A DNA stretch of 15,581 nt, from positions 1-15,581 of the forward strand of contig CAMCZJ010000053.1 in NCBI GenBank assembly GCA_945886995.1. Direction: 5' to 3'. The position numbers and the translations under genes are program-made. The notes below the pieces were generated by a model. The model ran no database searches and had not been told where the DNA came from. It worked only from the letters and a program-made list of their open reading frames with translations. The DNA is from Asaia bogorensis (GTDB lineage: Bacteria; Pseudomonadota; Alphaproteobacteria; Acetobacterales; Acetobacteraceae). Below, in pieces: positions 15,419 through 15,581 of the stretch (position 1 is its first letter; the number at the start of each line of letters is the position of its first letter).

Positions 15419-15447
15419 ACGCTAAGGCCGCGGCAGGGCTCCGTCAA
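15419..15447 (-). promoter_or_regulatory. Candidate sigma-70 promoter for the deacetylase-fold/lyase unit
   Basis: On the minus strand TTGACG (15447-15442), a 17-base spacer and TAGCGT (15424-15419). The -35 box matches 5 of 6 consensus bases; the -10 box matches only 3. Transcription would begin roughly 20 bases before the ATG, leaving room for the GGAG site. Confidence 0.35.
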
Positions 15448-15518
15448 AGCAGTCAGCCCCCTTTGCAGGGCCACCCCGCCATGCGCTACTCTTCACCTGA
15501 AAAGTGGAGGATCGGCGT

Positions 15519-15581
15519 ATGCCAGATGGCAGCACAACGGATCGGATCGCCTATTCGGCGCCGATCGGCGACACGGTGAAG
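15519..15581 (+). CDS. 5' end of a divergent gene (cut by the right edge)
   Basis: 21 codons from ATG 15519, with a strong ribosome site (GGAGG 15506-15510, 8-base spacing), still open at the window end. The peptide starts MPDGSTTDRIAYSAPIGD. It is too short for assignment. An N-terminus of the form xRIxYSxPIxR is one I associate with polysaccharide-deacetylase-fold proteins, which would match the divergent neighbour, but this is a weak guess. Confidence 0.6.
   Translation, partial: MPDGSTTDRIAYSAPIGDTVK

Noticed and set aside
15436..15459. GGGCT...AGCCC inverted repeat in the divergent intergenic region
   Set aside because: Only 5 bp per arm with a 14-base loop in GC-rich DNA; this is expected by chance and overlaps the candidate -35 box.
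14443..15579. 378-codon open frame on the plus strand
   Set aside because: It is antisense to the deacetylase-fold gene and overlaps the start of the second lyase. The His/Arg-rich translation shows no recognisable domain.

Overview
This is a high-GC, gene-dense bacterial chromosomal segment. The mix of genes (a compact class A penicillin-binding protein, an OmpA-domain porin-like protein, a DUF1194 protein, two CitE-like lyases and several amidohydrolase-type catabolic genes) and the base composition suggest an alphaproteobacterium. My best guess is Rhodospirillales/Acetobacteraceae (Roseomonas-like). That is inferred from gene style, since no rRNA or other marker gene is present. I see no phage, transposase, integrase, tRNA, rRNA or CRISPR signature.

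Layout. 1-1052 (-): an MFS exporter cut by the left edge. 1132-3021 (+): a PBP1A-type transglycosylase/transpeptidase, divergent from the MFS gene. 3022-4095 (-): an outer-membrane beta-barrel protein with a C-terminal OmpA domain, its stop codon abutting that of the PBP gene. 4329-7539 (+): two amidohydrolase-superfamily genes, one AtzA/TrzN/SAH-deaminase-like and one D-aminoacylase-like. They are separated by a hairpin-containing 64-base gap and preceded by an inverted-repeat-rich leader. 7536-8471 (-): an L-carnitine dehydrogenase-like gene. 8576-11133 (+): a possible 43-aa leader ORF, a mesaconyl-C4-CoA/itaconyl-CoA hydratase-like double hot-dog protein, a CitE-like CoA-ester lyase and a secreted DUF1194 (VWA-like) protein, with overlapping or nearly touching junctions. 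11195-12682 (-): an M32 carboxypeptidase, separated from the DUF1194 gene by a palindromic element. 12867-13628 (+): an SDR of gluconate 5-dehydrogenase type, preceded by a four-hairpin intergenic array. 13625-15393 (-): a PuuE-like polysaccharide-deacetylase-fold hydrolase translationally coupled to a second CitE-like lyase. 15519-end (+): the first 21 codons of another gene.

Functionally, the left part is cell envelope (peptidoglycan synthesis and outer-membrane anchoring). The rest is catabolic: C-N bond hydrolases that would open or deacylate nitrogenous compounds, and CoA-dependent steps. The hydratase-lyase pair would hydrate a C5 unsaturated dicarboxyl-CoA and cleave it to acetyl-CoA plus a 2-oxoacid. 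The needed CoA-transferase or ligase, regulators and uptake systems are not in the window, so substrates cannot be fixed from the sequence.

I did not find a convincing new multi-gene system. The parts most worth a second look are the two structured intergenic elements (11131-11183 and 12731-12815), the coupled short ORF at 8576-8707, the stop-codon sharing of three of the four convergent gene pairs, and the two CitE paralogues in different catabolic contexts.
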